8,617 nt of DNA from Rhodoferax sp. (lineage in GTDB: Bacteria > Pseudomonadota > Gammaproteobacteria > Burkholderiales > Burkholderiaceae_C): contig JARXAU010000017.1 of assembly GCA_029865675.1 (NCBI GenBank), positions 1-8,617 on the forward strand, given 5' to 3'. This document shows, one piece after another, positions 1 to 6,840 of the stretch. The translations under genes were made by a program, and so were the position numbers. The notes below the pieces were generated by a model, which was not told where the DNA came from, did not search any database, and worked only from the letters and a program-made list of their open reading frames with translations. Within the stretch, counting starts at the first letter, position 1, and every line of letters begins with the position of its first letter.

Positions 1-558
1 AGTCCGCGCCGTGGCGAAACCTTCGTTACCCGCAAAATCACCCGCGGTATGGCAAATATTGCCCAAGGCCTGGAAGACTGCCTTTACATGGGAAACATGG
101 ACGCCTTACGTGACTGGGGCCATGCCAAAGACTACGTGCGCATGCAGTGGATGATGCTGCAGCAAGACATACCCCAAGACTATGTGATTGCCACCGGCGT
201 GCAGTACAGCGTCCGAGAGTTCATTAGCAAAACCGCCGACCGGCTGGGTGTTGCCCTGGCTTTTGAAGGCGAGGGCGTGAACGAGGTTGTCAAGGTGGCG
301 GCCATTACCGGTGACAACGCTCCCGCCCTGAAGGTCGGCCAAGTGGTGGTGCGCGTAGACCCCCGCTATTTCCGCCCCACCGAGGTGGAAACCCTGCTCG
401 GCGATCCCAGCAAGGCCAAAAAAGACCTTGGCTGGGTACCCGAAATTACCCTGGACGAAATGGTGCAAGAAATGGTGGCGCACGACCTGAGCAAAGCCAA
501 ACAGCACGCGCTGCTGAGGCGGCATGGTTTCGATGTGACGGTGGGCGTGGAGCGCTAA
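1..558 (+). CDS. gmd: GDP-mannose 4,6-dehydratase, 3' part (5' end outside window)
   Basis: This enzyme converts GDP-D-mannose to GDP-4-keto-6-deoxy-D-mannose, the first step to GDP-L-fucose, in the cytoplasm. The frame is open from base 1 and reads SPRRGETFVTRKITRG before the first internal Met, so the gene starts upstream. About 185 residues are visible, roughly the C-terminal half of a family usually near 370 residues. Recognisable family segments are MGNMDALRDWGHAKDYV, MQWMMLQQD, IATGVQYSVREF, DPRYFRPTEVETLLGDPSKA and the terminal LGWVPEITLDEMV. The N-terminal Rossmann glycine motif and the catalytic Thr/Glu/Tyr-x3-Lys residues would lie in the missing part, so activity cannot be judged here. 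The gene ends 15 bases before fcl, the usual gmd-fcl operon order. An internal Met at base 49 is not the true start. The family assignment is very secure. Confidence 0.97.
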   Translation, partial: SPRRGETFVTRKITRGMANIAQGLEDCLYMGNMDALRDWGHAKDYVRMQWMMLQQDIPQDYVIATGVQYSVREFISKTADRLGVALAFEGEGVNEVVKVAAITGDNAPALKVGQVVVRVDPRYFRPTEVETLLGDPSKAKKDLGWVPEITLDEMVQEMVAHDLSKAKQHALLRRHGFDVTVGVER

Positions 559-573
559 GCAAAGGCGTACCGT

Positions 574-1509
574 ATGAAACTTGATTCCAAAATTTATGTG
601 GCGGGTCACCGTGGCATGGTCGGTGCGTCTATCGTGCGTCGGCTGAAGGCGGATGGCTATCATCAGATCATCACCCGCACGCATGCCGAGCTAGACCTGA
701 CGCGGCAAACCGACGTCGAGGATTTTCTCAAAGCCGAAAAGCCCGATTATTTGTTCATTGCCGCCGCGAAGGTAGGTGGCATTCATGCGAACAATACCTA
801 CCGTGCTGATTTCATTTATCAAAATCTGATGATGCAAGCCAATCTGATCCAGGGGGCGCATGCAGCAGGTATTGGCGATTTGATGTTTTTGGGTTCTAGC
901 TGCATCTACCCGCGCGACTGCCCGCAGCCGATCAAAGAATCTTATTTGCTCACTGGCCCTCTGGAGCAAACCAACGAGCCTTACGCCCTTGCAAAGATTG
1001 CGGGCATCAAGCTCTGTGAAAGCTTTAACGCGCAATACGGAACCCGCTACACCAGCGTCATGCCTACGAACCTGTATGGCCCCGGCGACAACTACGACCT
1101 GCAAAACAGCCATGTGCTGCCAGCGCTCATACGCAAAGCCCACGAGGCCAAGTTGCGCGGCGATTTAGAGTATGTGGTGTGGGGCAGCGGTAATCCCATG
1201 CGAGAGTTTTTGTATGTGGACGACTTGGCCGGTGCCTGCGTGCAGCTCATGGCGGCGGGCTACCACGGCCCCCTGCTCAATATTGGTACGGGTGTCGATG
1301 TGACCATTCGTGAACTGGCAGAGCAGGTAATGAAGGTCGTAGGCTTTGAAGGCCACATCGTGTTTGACAGCACCAAGCCTGACGGTACACCGCGCAAGTT
1401 GTTAGACGTGTCAGCCGCCGCCGCCCAGGGTTGGCGCGCCAAAGTCGCGCTTGCCGATGGCATCAAACTGGCCTATCAAGATTTTTTAAAGCATTACGCG
1501 CAGGTGTAA
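574..1509 (+). CDS. fcl: GDP-L-fucose synthase (GDP-4-keto-6-deoxymannose epimerase/reductase)
   Basis: This bifunctional NADPH-dependent epimerase/reductase turns the Gmd product into GDP-L-fucose (also called wcaG). The 311-residue length is normal for the family. An extended short-chain dehydrogenase fold is shown by the dinucleotide-binding GHRGMVG at residues 11-17. The catalytic triad is Ser108 (in LGSSCIYPRDC), Tyr137 and Lys141 (EPYALAKIAG). Cys110 and His180 (in LQNSHVLPAL) match the acid/base pair known from the E. coli enzyme with an offset of one residue. Other family segments are AAAKVGGIHANN, PTNLYGPGDNYD and MREFLYVDDLA. The ATG is preceded by AAAGG at 561-565 with an 8-base spacer, which supports this start. 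It sits between gmd and manC in what looks like one transcription unit. All key residues are present, so the gene appears intact. Confidence 0.98.
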   Translation: MKLDSKIYVAGHRGMVGASIVRRLKADGYHQIITRTHAELDLTRQTDVEDFLKAEKPDYLFIAAAKVGGIHANNTYRADFIYQNLMMQANLIQGAHAAGIGDLMFLGSSCIYPRDCPQPIKESYLLTGPLEQTNEPYALAKIAGIKLCESFNAQYGTRYTSVMPTNLYGPGDNYDLQNSHVLPALIRKAHEAKLRGDLEYVVWGSGNPMREFLYVDDLAGACVQLMAAGYHGPLLNIGTGVDVTIRELAEQVMKVVGFEGHIVFDSTKPDGTPRKLLDVSAAAAQGWRAKVALADGIKLAYQDFLKHYAQV

Positions 1510-1516
1510 AACTCCC

Positions 1517-2944
1517 ATGACTGTTTCCCATTTAATGCCTGTGATTTTGTCGGGCGGCAGTGGCTCTCGCCTGTGGCCTTTGTCGCGCTCGATGCGCCCC
1601 AAGCAATTTTTGGGTGTGACCGAGGATGCTTCGCTGTTTCAGCTCACGCTCAAGCGCTTGAAAGGCATCACCGCAGGTGCGATGCGGCCTATTGTGGTGG
1701 CCAACAACGACCACCGCTTTTTGGTGGGAGAGCAGTGCCGCGAGGCGGGGGTAGAGCCCCACAGCATCGTGCTTGAGCCCGTTGCACGCAACACAGCGCC
1801 CGCCATTGCAGCTGCCGCGCTGGCCGCCCAAGCAGACGGGGCGGATCCTGTGCTGCTGGTGCTGCCCTCTGACCACGTATTTGCCAGTGTGCCTGCATTC
1901 CACCATGCGGTGCGTGTGGGGCTCACAGCCGCAGAGGGCGGAGCAATGGTGACCTTTGGCATCGTGCCCACGCACGCTGAAACAGGTTATGGCTACGTCA
2001 AAGCGAGCCAGGCGCTAGATGCCAATGCCGCCGTGCCGGTGCAGCAGTTTGTAGAAAAGCCCGACCTTGCCACTGCGCAGCGCTACCTTGAAGACGGGAG
2101 CTACACATGGAACAGCGGCATGTTCATGTTCAAAGCTTCGGTGTTTTTAGAAGAACTCGCCAAGACCAACCCGGTCATGTTGCAAGCGTGCCAAGCCGCA
2201 TGGGCCAAGGCGCAAAAAGACCTGGAGTTTGTGCGCTTAGACAAAGACGCCTTTGCCAGCAGCCCCTCCGACAGCGTGGACTACGCGGTAATGGAGAAAA
2301 CAAGCAAAGCCGTGGTGGTGCCCCTCGACGCCGGCTGGAATGACGTGGGTGCATGGTCCGCCGTGTGGCAAGTGTTGCCGCAAGATGCCCAAGGCAACGC
2401 CGCCCGTGGCGACGTGCTGCTAGAAGGAGCCACCAACAGCTATGTGCACGCCGACAGCCGCCTCGTGGCACTGATTGGTGTGGACGACTTGGTGGTGATC
2501 GAGACCTCAGACGCGGTTCTCGTAGCCCACAAAGACAAAGCTCAAGATGTCAAGAAGGTCGTAGACCGCCTGAAGTCCCAAAAACGGCCAGAGGCAGACT
2601 TGCACCGCGAAGTGTTCAGGCCCTGGGGCAGTTACGACAGCGTCGACAGTGGCACGCGCTTTCAGGTTAAGCGCATTACCGTGAAGCCGGGGGCAAAACT
2701 GTCACTACAAATGCACCACCACCGCGCTGAGCATTGGGTGGTGGTGTCGGGCACAGCGTCGGTGCGTTTGGGTGATGCGGTGAAACTAGTCACAGAAAAC
2801 GAGTCGGTTTACATTCCGGTAGGAGTGACGCACTCACTAGAGAACCCAGGCAAAGTGCCCTTGCACTTGATAGAGGTGCAATCGGGCTCTTACTTGGGAG
2901 AGGATGACATTGTTCGGTTCGAAGATCTTTACGGTCGAGCCTAG
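1517..2944 (+). CDS. manC: Mannose-1-phosphate guanylyltransferase / mannose-6-phosphate isomerase (bifunctional)
   Basis: This protein makes GDP-mannose from mannose-1-phosphate and GTP, and the fused C-terminal cupin domain isomerises fructose-6-phosphate and mannose-6-phosphate. The 475-residue length fits the type II bifunctional family (ManC/CpsB/AlgA). The N-terminal nucleotidyltransferase carries the signature GGSGSRLWPLSR at residues 13-24, LPSDH at 116-120, the FVEKPD sugar-phosphate motif at 178-183, and WNDVGAW at 274-280. The C-terminal isomerase domain starts near residue 365 (VFRPWGSYDSV) and has the metal-binding cupin motif QMHHHRAEHW at 398-407 and IPVGVTHSLENPG near 433-445. 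The ATG follows the fcl stop by 7 bases; AGGTG at 1502-1506, overlapping the fcl end, can act as a ribosome site about 10 bases upstream. It supplies the substrate for the upstream Gmd. No defect is seen. Confidence 0.98.
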   Translation: MTVSHLMPVILSGGSGSRLWPLSRSMRPKQFLGVTEDASLFQLTLKRLKGITAGAMRPIVVANNDHRFLVGEQCREAGVEPHSIVLEPVARNTAPAIAAAALAAQADGADPVLLVLPSDHVFASVPAFHHAVRVGLTAAEGGAMVTFGIVPTHAETGYGYVKASQALDANAAVPVQQFVEKPDLATAQRYLEDGSYTWNSGMFMFKASVFLEELAKTNPVMLQACQAAWAKAQKDLEFVRLDKDAFASSPSDSVDYAVMEKTSKAVVVPLDAGWNDVGAWSAVWQVLPQDAQGNAARGDVLLEGATNSYVHADSRLVALIGVDDLVVIETSDAVLVAHKDKAQDVKKVVDRLKSQKRPEADLHREVFRPWGSYDSVDSGTRFQVKRITVKPGAKLSLQMHHHRAEHWVVVSGTASVRLGDAVKLVTENESVYIPVGVTHSLENPGKVPLHLIEVQSGSYLGEDDIVRFEDLYGRA

Positions 2945-3023
2945 CGCGTCCTGTGCCGATCGAATGCGCTGATAGAAGTTTCAAGGTTGAAGGCTTGCAA
3001 GATTGGCGCGTCGGGCGCTGGGG

Positions 3024-3060
3024 GATTTGTAACCTGCGTTCTCCTACGGCACTGCAAATC
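3024..3060 (+). repeat. Small inverted repeat (6-base arms) downstream of manC
   Basis: GATTTG at 3024-3029 and CAAATC at 3055-3060 are perfect reverse complements enclosing 25 bases; inside them CGT and ACG could add a short inner stem around TCTCCT. A second, overlapping pairing is possible between CTGCGT (3034-3039) and ACGCAG (3072-3077). There is no T-run, so it does not look like a standard intrinsic terminator. Arms of this length can arise by chance. Confidence 0.3.
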
Positions 3061-3143
3061 AGCGCTAAGTTACGCAGCTGTAATTCACTTGATGTAGCCA
3101 AAGCCGCTTGCGCTGATACAAAACGTGTATGTTCAGGGGTTTC

Positions 3144-3168
3144 CAGACATGTATGCATGTTGGGTCTG
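3144..3168 (+). repeat. Imperfect hairpin in the manC-galE gap
   Basis: ACATG (3147-3151) pairs with CATGT (3156-3160) around a four-base TATG loop. The flanking CAGAC (3144-3148) can pair with GTCTG (3164-3168) if about five bases bulge out. The structure is short and lacks a T-run. It might be a protein-binding dyad or part of a larger repeat; the role is unknown. Confidence 0.3.
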
Positions 3169-3231
3169 CGCCAAAGCCTACGCTCTTGCTTCTGGGCATG
3201 TGCAGGGCAAAGGGGCGAAACCACCCAAACT

Positions 3232-3267
3232 GGTCGAATCGGTCGAATCGGTCGAATTGGCTGGATG
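3232..3267 (+). repeat. 9-base tandem repeat (unit GGTCGAATC) just upstream of galE
   Basis: Three consecutive units are visible: GGTCGAATC at 3232-3240, GGTCGAATC at 3241-3249 and GGTCGAATT at 3250-3258. A degenerate fourth, GGCTGGATG, follows at 3259-3267. The array ends 30 bases before the galE ATG, so it lies in the galE leader or promoter region. Because the unit is a multiple of three, the array gives an open reading frame on either strand, which explains the short Gly-Arg-Ile or Pro-Ile-Arg peptide repeats predicted there. No function is known to me. Copy-number change by slippage would alter spacing in the leader by 9 bases per unit. Confidence 0.85.
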
Positions 3268-3297
3268 GGCCAAAAACTGCAGGTTTTTTGAATTGAC

Positions 3298-4311
3298 ATG
3301 ACTCCTAAAATTCTTATTACCGGCGGTGCCGGCTACATCGGAAGTCATACCGCCGTAGAGCTAATGAACAGTGGCCACGAGGTGGTTATCGTGGACAACC
3401 TGTGCAACAGCTGCGCCCGAGTGCTGGATCGGCTCAAGGCCTTGTGCGGTGCCAAGTTCAAGTTTGTGCAGGCGGATGTGCGTGACGCGACCGCCTTGGA
3501 CCGCGTATTTTCCCAAGACGAAATCAGCGGCGTCATTCACTTTGCTGGCCTGAAGGCGGTGGGCGAATCAGTAGCGCAGCCGACGCGCTACTTTGACAAC
3601 AACATAGGCAGCACACTGGTCTTGCTTCAAGCCATGGACCGCGCCGACGTGCGGCGCTTAGTGTTTAGTTCCTCTGCCACGGTCTACGGGGACCCTGCGA
3701 CAGTACCAATTACCGAGGCCAGCGCCCTGCAGGTGACCAACCCCTACGGCCGCACCAAACTGATGTGCGAAGACATCTTGCGTGATCTGCAAGCCGCTGA
3801 CCGGCGCTGGCAGGTGGCGATATTGCGCTACTTCAACCCCGTGGGCGCGCATGAGAGTGGCACCATGGGCGAGAACCCCAGCGGCATTCCCAATAACTTG
3901 ATGCCCTTTATTACTCAGGTGGCGGTGGGTAAGCGGGAATTTTTGAGCATTTTTGGTAACGATTACGCCACGCCTGACGGCACCGGGGTGCGCGACTACA
4001 TCCACGTCGTCGACTTGGCGCGGGGGCACTTGGCGGCCTTGCGGTATTTGCAAGACAAGCAGGCCAGCATTACGGTGAACCTGGGAACAGGTACTGGGGT
4101 GAGCGTGTTGCAGCTGGCTGAAACCTTTGCCCGTGTAACAGGGGTACCAGTGCCCTACCAGTTCAGCGACCGGCGTGCGGGTGATGTGGCCTCGTGCTAC
4201 GCCGACACCACCTTGGCTCAAAGTGCTTTGGGATGGACCGCAGCGCTCGGTGTGGAGCGCATGTGCGAGGACGCTTGGCGCTGGCAGTCGCAAAACCCGG
4301 ATGGTTATTGA
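3298..4311 (+). CDS. galE: UDP-glucose 4-epimerase
   Basis: This NAD-dependent enzyme interconverts UDP-glucose and UDP-galactose and supplies UDP-galactose for polymer assembly. The 337-residue length is typical. The NAD-binding loop GGAGYIGSH is at residues 9-17, HFAGLKAVGES at 81-91, FSSSATVYGD with the catalytic serine at 123-132, and the catalytic Tyr150 and Lys154 lie in NPYGRTK. RYFNPVGAHESG at 177-188, GTGVRDYIHVVDLA at 228-241 and NLGTGTGVSV at 261-270 are further epimerase hallmarks. The ATG lacks a strong ribosome site; the best candidate, AGG at 3281-3283, is 14 bases upstream. The start is chosen because KILITGGAGYIGSH must begin within a few residues of the N-terminus. The 353-base gap upstream suggests its own promoter, with the glycosyltransferase gene following 48 bases downstream. 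It is probably intact. A related 4-epimerase acting on N-acetylated sugars cannot be fully excluded. Confidence 0.96.
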   Translation: MTPKILITGGAGYIGSHTAVELMNSGHEVVIVDNLCNSCARVLDRLKALCGAKFKFVQADVRDATALDRVFSQDEISGVIHFAGLKAVGESVAQPTRYFDNNIGSTLVLLQAMDRADVRRLVFSSSATVYGDPATVPITEASALQVTNPYGRTKLMCEDILRDLQAADRRWQVAILRYFNPVGAHESGTMGENPSGIPNNLMPFITQVAVGKREFLSIFGNDYATPDGTGVRDYIHVVDLARGHLAALRYLQDKQASITVNLGTGTGVSVLQLAETFARVTGVPVPYQFSDRRAGDVASCYADTTLAQSALGWTAALGVERMCEDAWRWQSQNPDGY

Positions 4312-4359
4312 AGGCGATTGCTGCTTGGCGGATGGTGTAGTTTCTTTGTATCGGTGGAT

Positions 4360-5628
4360 ATGGCTTCTAAAAAATTAATCATGCCTTTGCCCTTGGTGTC
4401 TGTGGTGATGCCAAGCTTGAACCAAGCGCCTTTTTTAGAGGTGGCGGTGCGCAGCGTGCTGGCGCAGTCTTACGACAATGTGGAATTGGTGGTGGCCGAC
4501 GGCCAGTCCACCGACGGTACGGTTGAGCTTTTAGTGCAGTTGCAGCAAGAGTTTGCCGGTCGCTTGCGCTGGGTAAGCCAGCAGGACACAGGGCCTGCCC
4601 ACGCTATCAATACGGCAATAGCTTTGGCGCACGGTGACATTATTGGTTGGCTGAACTCAGACGATATGTATGCCGAAGAGGCCATTGCGCAAGCGGTAGA
4701 GCAATTCACCAAGCAGCCCAACGCCCAAATGGTGTACGGCCTGGCGCAGCATATTGACGCTGTGGGCAACGTGCTCAGCACCTACCCGACCCGGCCACCG
4801 ACTTCGCCGCTGGACGCATTTGCCGACGGTAGTTTTATCTGCCAGCCCACGGTGTTTATGCGCCGCGGTGCGTTGGCCCTGGTGGGGAACCTGGACCAAA
4901 GCATAAAAACCGCCTTTGACTTTGAACTCTGGATGCGGTTTTTCAAACGCTTTCCGCACCAAATTTTTTTGGTCCGGCGCATTCAAGCCTATTCCCGATT
5001 GCACGCCGGCTGCCTCACCCAAAGCCAGCGGCGCCTAGTGGCTGTGGAGGGCATGAAAGTCTTGTCACAGCACCTGAACACGGTGCCCCCGCATTGGTTT
5101 TGGACCCATTTGGATGAGCTGTGTGCGACCTATCCCTTCGGACCTGACACCACGCCGCTGGTTAAGCAAATAGAGAGCTTTATTCTCGAGGTAAAAGGCT
5201 TTTTTTCTGCCAAAGACCTCAAGGACATGTCTGCGCAGATTCGCACCGACTACCGCCTCATTTTTGCCAAACCAGGGCTAATGGCGACGGTGCAGCCCGA
5301 CGGTTGGGTCAGCAAGCATGTAGCCATCAAATACCGCTGGACCGACAAGGCGGCAAGCGCAGTGTCCCTGCGCTGTACGGCCGCTTGGCCCGTGCCCGGA
5401 AAAATGCGCTTGCGCGTGGGCACCCCCGATGGCGATGAGCAAATGTTGGATATCGAAGCACCAGAAGAATTTGTGCTGCGATTTGAAGTGCCAGCCACTG
5501 AGCAGTCAGGCATGATGATGTGGACGGTAGACACGGCCCAGACCTTCGTACCCGCAAAACACGACGCAGACTCGCAGGACAAGCGAAAACTCTCGTTTCG
5601 GGTTTTGGATCTGAAACTTGAAGAGTGA
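4360..5628 (+). CDS. Family 2 glycosyltransferase with C-terminal accessory domain
   Basis: The protein is a predicted GT-A fold inverting glycosyltransferase that adds a sugar from a nucleotide donor during polysaccharide repeat-unit assembly; donor and acceptor are unknown. With the ATG at 4360 it has 422 residues. PLVSVVMPSLNQAPFL at 11-26 opens the domain, followed by VVADGQSTDGT at 44-54, the metal-binding NSDD (DxD-type) at 99-102, QPTVFMRR at 162-169 and FDFELWMRF at 186-194. After about residue 300 an extra segment of about 115 residues begins at QPDGWVSKHVAIKYRW and is rich in alternating hydrophobic residues, suggesting a beta-sandwich. No membrane helix is evident, so it is likely cytoplasmic or peripheral. 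The start is uncertain: an in-frame TTG at 4318, a GTG at 4354 and an ATG at 4381 are alternatives, none with a strong ribosome site. It is probably cotranscribed with galE. Confidence 0.88.
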   Translation: MASKKLIMPLPLVSVVMPSLNQAPFLEVAVRSVLAQSYDNVELVVADGQSTDGTVELLVQLQQEFAGRLRWVSQQDTGPAHAINTAIALAHGDIIGWLNSDDMYAEEAIAQAVEQFTKQPNAQMVYGLAQHIDAVGNVLSTYPTRPPTSPLDAFADGSFICQPTVFMRRGALALVGNLDQSIKTAFDFELWMRFFKRFPHQIFLVRRIQAYSRLHAGCLTQSQRRLVAVEGMKVLSQHLNTVPPHWFWTHLDELCATYPFGPDTTPLVKQIESFILEVKGFFSAKDLKDMSAQIRTDYRLIFAKPGLMATVQPDGWVSKHVAIKYRWTDKAASAVSLRCTAAWPVPGKMRLRVGTPDGDEQMLDIEAPEEFVLRFEVPATEQSGMMMWTVDTAQTFVPAKHDADSQDKRKLSFRVLDLKLEE

Positions 5629-5655
5629 GCCTTGTGCTGCCGACGCCACTAAGCT

Positions 5656-5674
5656 CTGGCCGCCGATGGGCCAG
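5656..5674. terminator. Possible bidirectional hairpin between convergent genes
   Basis: CTGGCC (5656-5661) and GGCCAG (5669-5674) form a perfect 6-base GC-rich stem with a 7-base loop in the 47-base gap between two convergent stop codons. The pairing can be extended by AGCT on both sides with a two-base bulge. Neither strand has a clear T-run after the stem, so intrinsic termination is only suggested by position and symmetry. Confidence 0.35.
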
Positions 5675-5675
5675 C

Positions 5676-6761
5676 TCAATTCAAATAGGCCTGGAGAATG
5701 GGCCGGTATTTGGCAGCCAAGCCCGAATAAGAAAATTGCTGGCTCAGTGCCATACCCGCAGCATTTCGTCCGTAGATACATTTTTTTCGGGCTTGGTACA
5801 ACTGGTGCAGAGCGTGCGTTTCGTCGGGCTCTGCCCACCAGCTGTTGACGGTCAAGTTGGGGTAATCGTGGGCATCCACCTCTGCGCGACTCCAGTTCAC
5901 CAGCAAGGTATTTGTTTCAGTCACAAAGTCTTGTGGCCCCGAAAAATTGGTGCTTACCAAGTACAGGCCATTTTGCAGGGCCTCCACCAAGGTGCGCCCA
6001 AATCCCTCGCTGCGGTGCAGGGACAAATAACAATCCGCGCCCAAGTACAAATCGGTCAGCTCGCCCGGCTGCAAGGTTTCCTTAAGCACTTTGATGCGCG
6101 GATGCTCAGGAATCCACCGCAAGGCATGAGCCCCCAGGTTTTGCCAGCGGCTGACCTTCAAAATAAGGTAAGCGTCCGGGCACTCTGTGGCCATTTTCAG
6201 GAATACCCGCACAACAGCTTGAGGGTTTTTTCTCTGCAAGGTCGAGTGCAGGTCCAGCAGATACAGCGATACAAAGGCATTGGGCGGTATGGCGAGTTGT
6301 TTGCGAAAACTATGGCCCGTGGCTACGTGCTGCACCACGGGCAACGGCAACGCCAGGGTGAGCTGGCGCGACTGCTTGAAAAAAGCCTGCTGCACGAAGC
6401 GCGTTGGACACCAGATATGGTCCATCAGCCGCAATGCCGCAGCTTGCTCGGGCGGAAAGTCCGGCAGTTCCCACAAAAAGAAGCCCACCTTGGTGCGCGG
6501 CGCGGTCATCAAGCTTGGGTGCAGCTTGGCCAGCCGCTCACATTCGGTGGCGGCCATAAAGAAGACAGTCGTACCGTATTCTTGCGTCGTCATGTGTTGC
6601 CAAGAGACGGGGACTTGCCCCTGCACATCCGTGGCAACGTCGACGACAGAAAAAGGGATTGCCAAATGGTTCAACATGGCAGCGAAGGAGCGGAGGTCCT
6701 CACCCAGGCCCAAAGGCGAGGTCGCATACCCCACAAGATTGAACCCGGCGTTGCTTTTCAT
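5676..6761 (-). CDS. Glycosyltransferase, GT-B fold (family 4-like)
   Basis: The product is a 361-residue predicted retaining glycosyltransferase that would add a sugar from a nucleotide donor to the growing glycan; specificity is unknown. The N-terminal domain starts FNLVGYATSPLGLGEDLRSF (residues 7-26), a glycine-rich loop common in this group. The C-terminal Rossmann-like domain holds LQRKNPQAVVRVF at 175-187, with the Arg/Lys expected near the donor phosphates, and LILKVSR at 199-205. The E-x7-E signature is SEGFGRTLVEAL at 251-262 (Glu252 and Glu260), followed by VSTNFSGPQDFV. No signal peptide or membrane segment is seen. The ATG gives the expected N-terminus, though no good ribosome site is visible before it. 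It is the only minus-strand gene here, convergent with the family 2 gene and divergent from the next gene. A longer plus-strand open frame overlaps it but encodes no recognisable protein. Confidence 0.9.
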   Translation of the reverse strand: MKSNAGFNLVGYATSPLGLGEDLRSFAAMLNHLAIPFSVVDVATDVQGQVPVSWQHMTTQEYGTTVFFMAATECERLAKLHPSLMTAPRTKVGFFLWELPDFPPEQAAALRLMDHIWCPTRFVQQAFFKQSRQLTLALPLPVVQHVATGHSFRKQLAIPPNAFVSLYLLDLHSTLQRKNPQAVVRVFLKMATECPDAYLILKVSRWQNLGAHALRWIPEHPRIKVLKETLQPGELTDLYLGADCYLSLHRSEGFGRTLVEALQNGLYLVSTNFSGPQDFVTETNTLLVNWSRAEVDAHDYPNLTVNSWWAEPDETHALHQLYQARKKCIYGRNAAGMALSQQFSYSGLAAKYRPILQAYLN

Positions 6762-6785
6762 GTTCGCAGTGTAGGTTTAAACTAG

Positions 6786-6813
6786 TTTTCAATGAAAAAC
6801 GAAAATTTATAAA
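6786..6813 (+). promoter_or_regulatory. Candidate sigma-70-type promoter for the uncharacterised gene
   Basis: In an AT-rich stretch between divergent genes, TTTTCA (6786-6791) could be a -35 element and TATAAA (6808-6813) a -10 element, separated by 16 bases. Transcription would start near 6820, giving a leader of about 20 bases before the likely GTG start. The -10 lies in a palindromic TTTATAAA, so a minus-strand -10 is also conceivable. The -35 match is only moderate. Confidence 0.45.
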
Positions 6814-6827
6814 AATTTGTATTTATC

Positions 6828-6833
6828 GGAGAG
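6828..6833 (+). promoter_or_regulatory. Ribosome binding site GGAGAG deciding a GTG start
   Basis: GGAGAG is the strongest ribosome site in the window. It stands 7 bases before the GTG at 6841 and 4 bases before the adjacent in-frame GTG at 6838, so it favours 6841. It excludes an upstream in-frame TTG at 6817, which precedes the site. Confidence 0.7.
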
Positions 6834-6840
6834 AAAAGTG

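Larger units (their letters stand above)
2945..3297 (+). other. Intergenic gap of 353 bases between manC and galE, no convincing gene
   Basis: This gap breaks an otherwise tight operon. Open frames cross it on both strands, but their translations are Arg/Cys/Ser-rich, match no family I recognise, lack convincing ribosome sites, and on the minus strand run into manC. What can be seen is two small inverted repeats (3024-3060 and 3144-3168) and a 9-base tandem repeat ending about 30 bases before galE. No good terminator with a T-run follows manC, and I see no clear sigma-70 promoter. It may hold the promoter and leader for galE, or be a remnant of a repeat element or decayed gene. Neither can be settled from the window. 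Confidence 0.7.

Noticed and set aside
106..684. 192-codon minus-strand open frame over gmd and fcl
   Set aside because: It is His-rich, lies antisense to two secure genes, and is a codon-bias shadow.
3232..3267. CRISPR array
   Set aside because: The 9-base units are contiguous with no spacers, far shorter than CRISPR repeats, and no cas genes are present.
2953..3291. 112-codon plus-strand open frame in the manC-galE gap
   Set aside because: Its Cys/Arg/Ser-rich composition, lack of a convincing ribosome site and low-complexity end translated from the tandem array make a real protein unlikely, though a decayed gene is not excluded.
2790..3299. 169-codon minus-strand open frame spanning the end of manC and the gap
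   Set aside because: It overlaps manC antisense, shows no family resemblance, and its Pro-Ile-Arg repeat simply translates the 9-base tandem array.
3294..3299. TTGACA as a -35 promoter element
   Set aside because: It overlaps the galE start codon, so a promoter there would begin transcription inside the gene; it is a chance match.
5625..6785. 386-codon plus-strand open frame antisense to the family 4-like transferase
   Set aside because: It is longer than the gene it overlaps, but its translation is Gln/His/Arg-rich with no recognisable domain, while the opposite strand has a clear E-x7-E glycosyltransferase signature.
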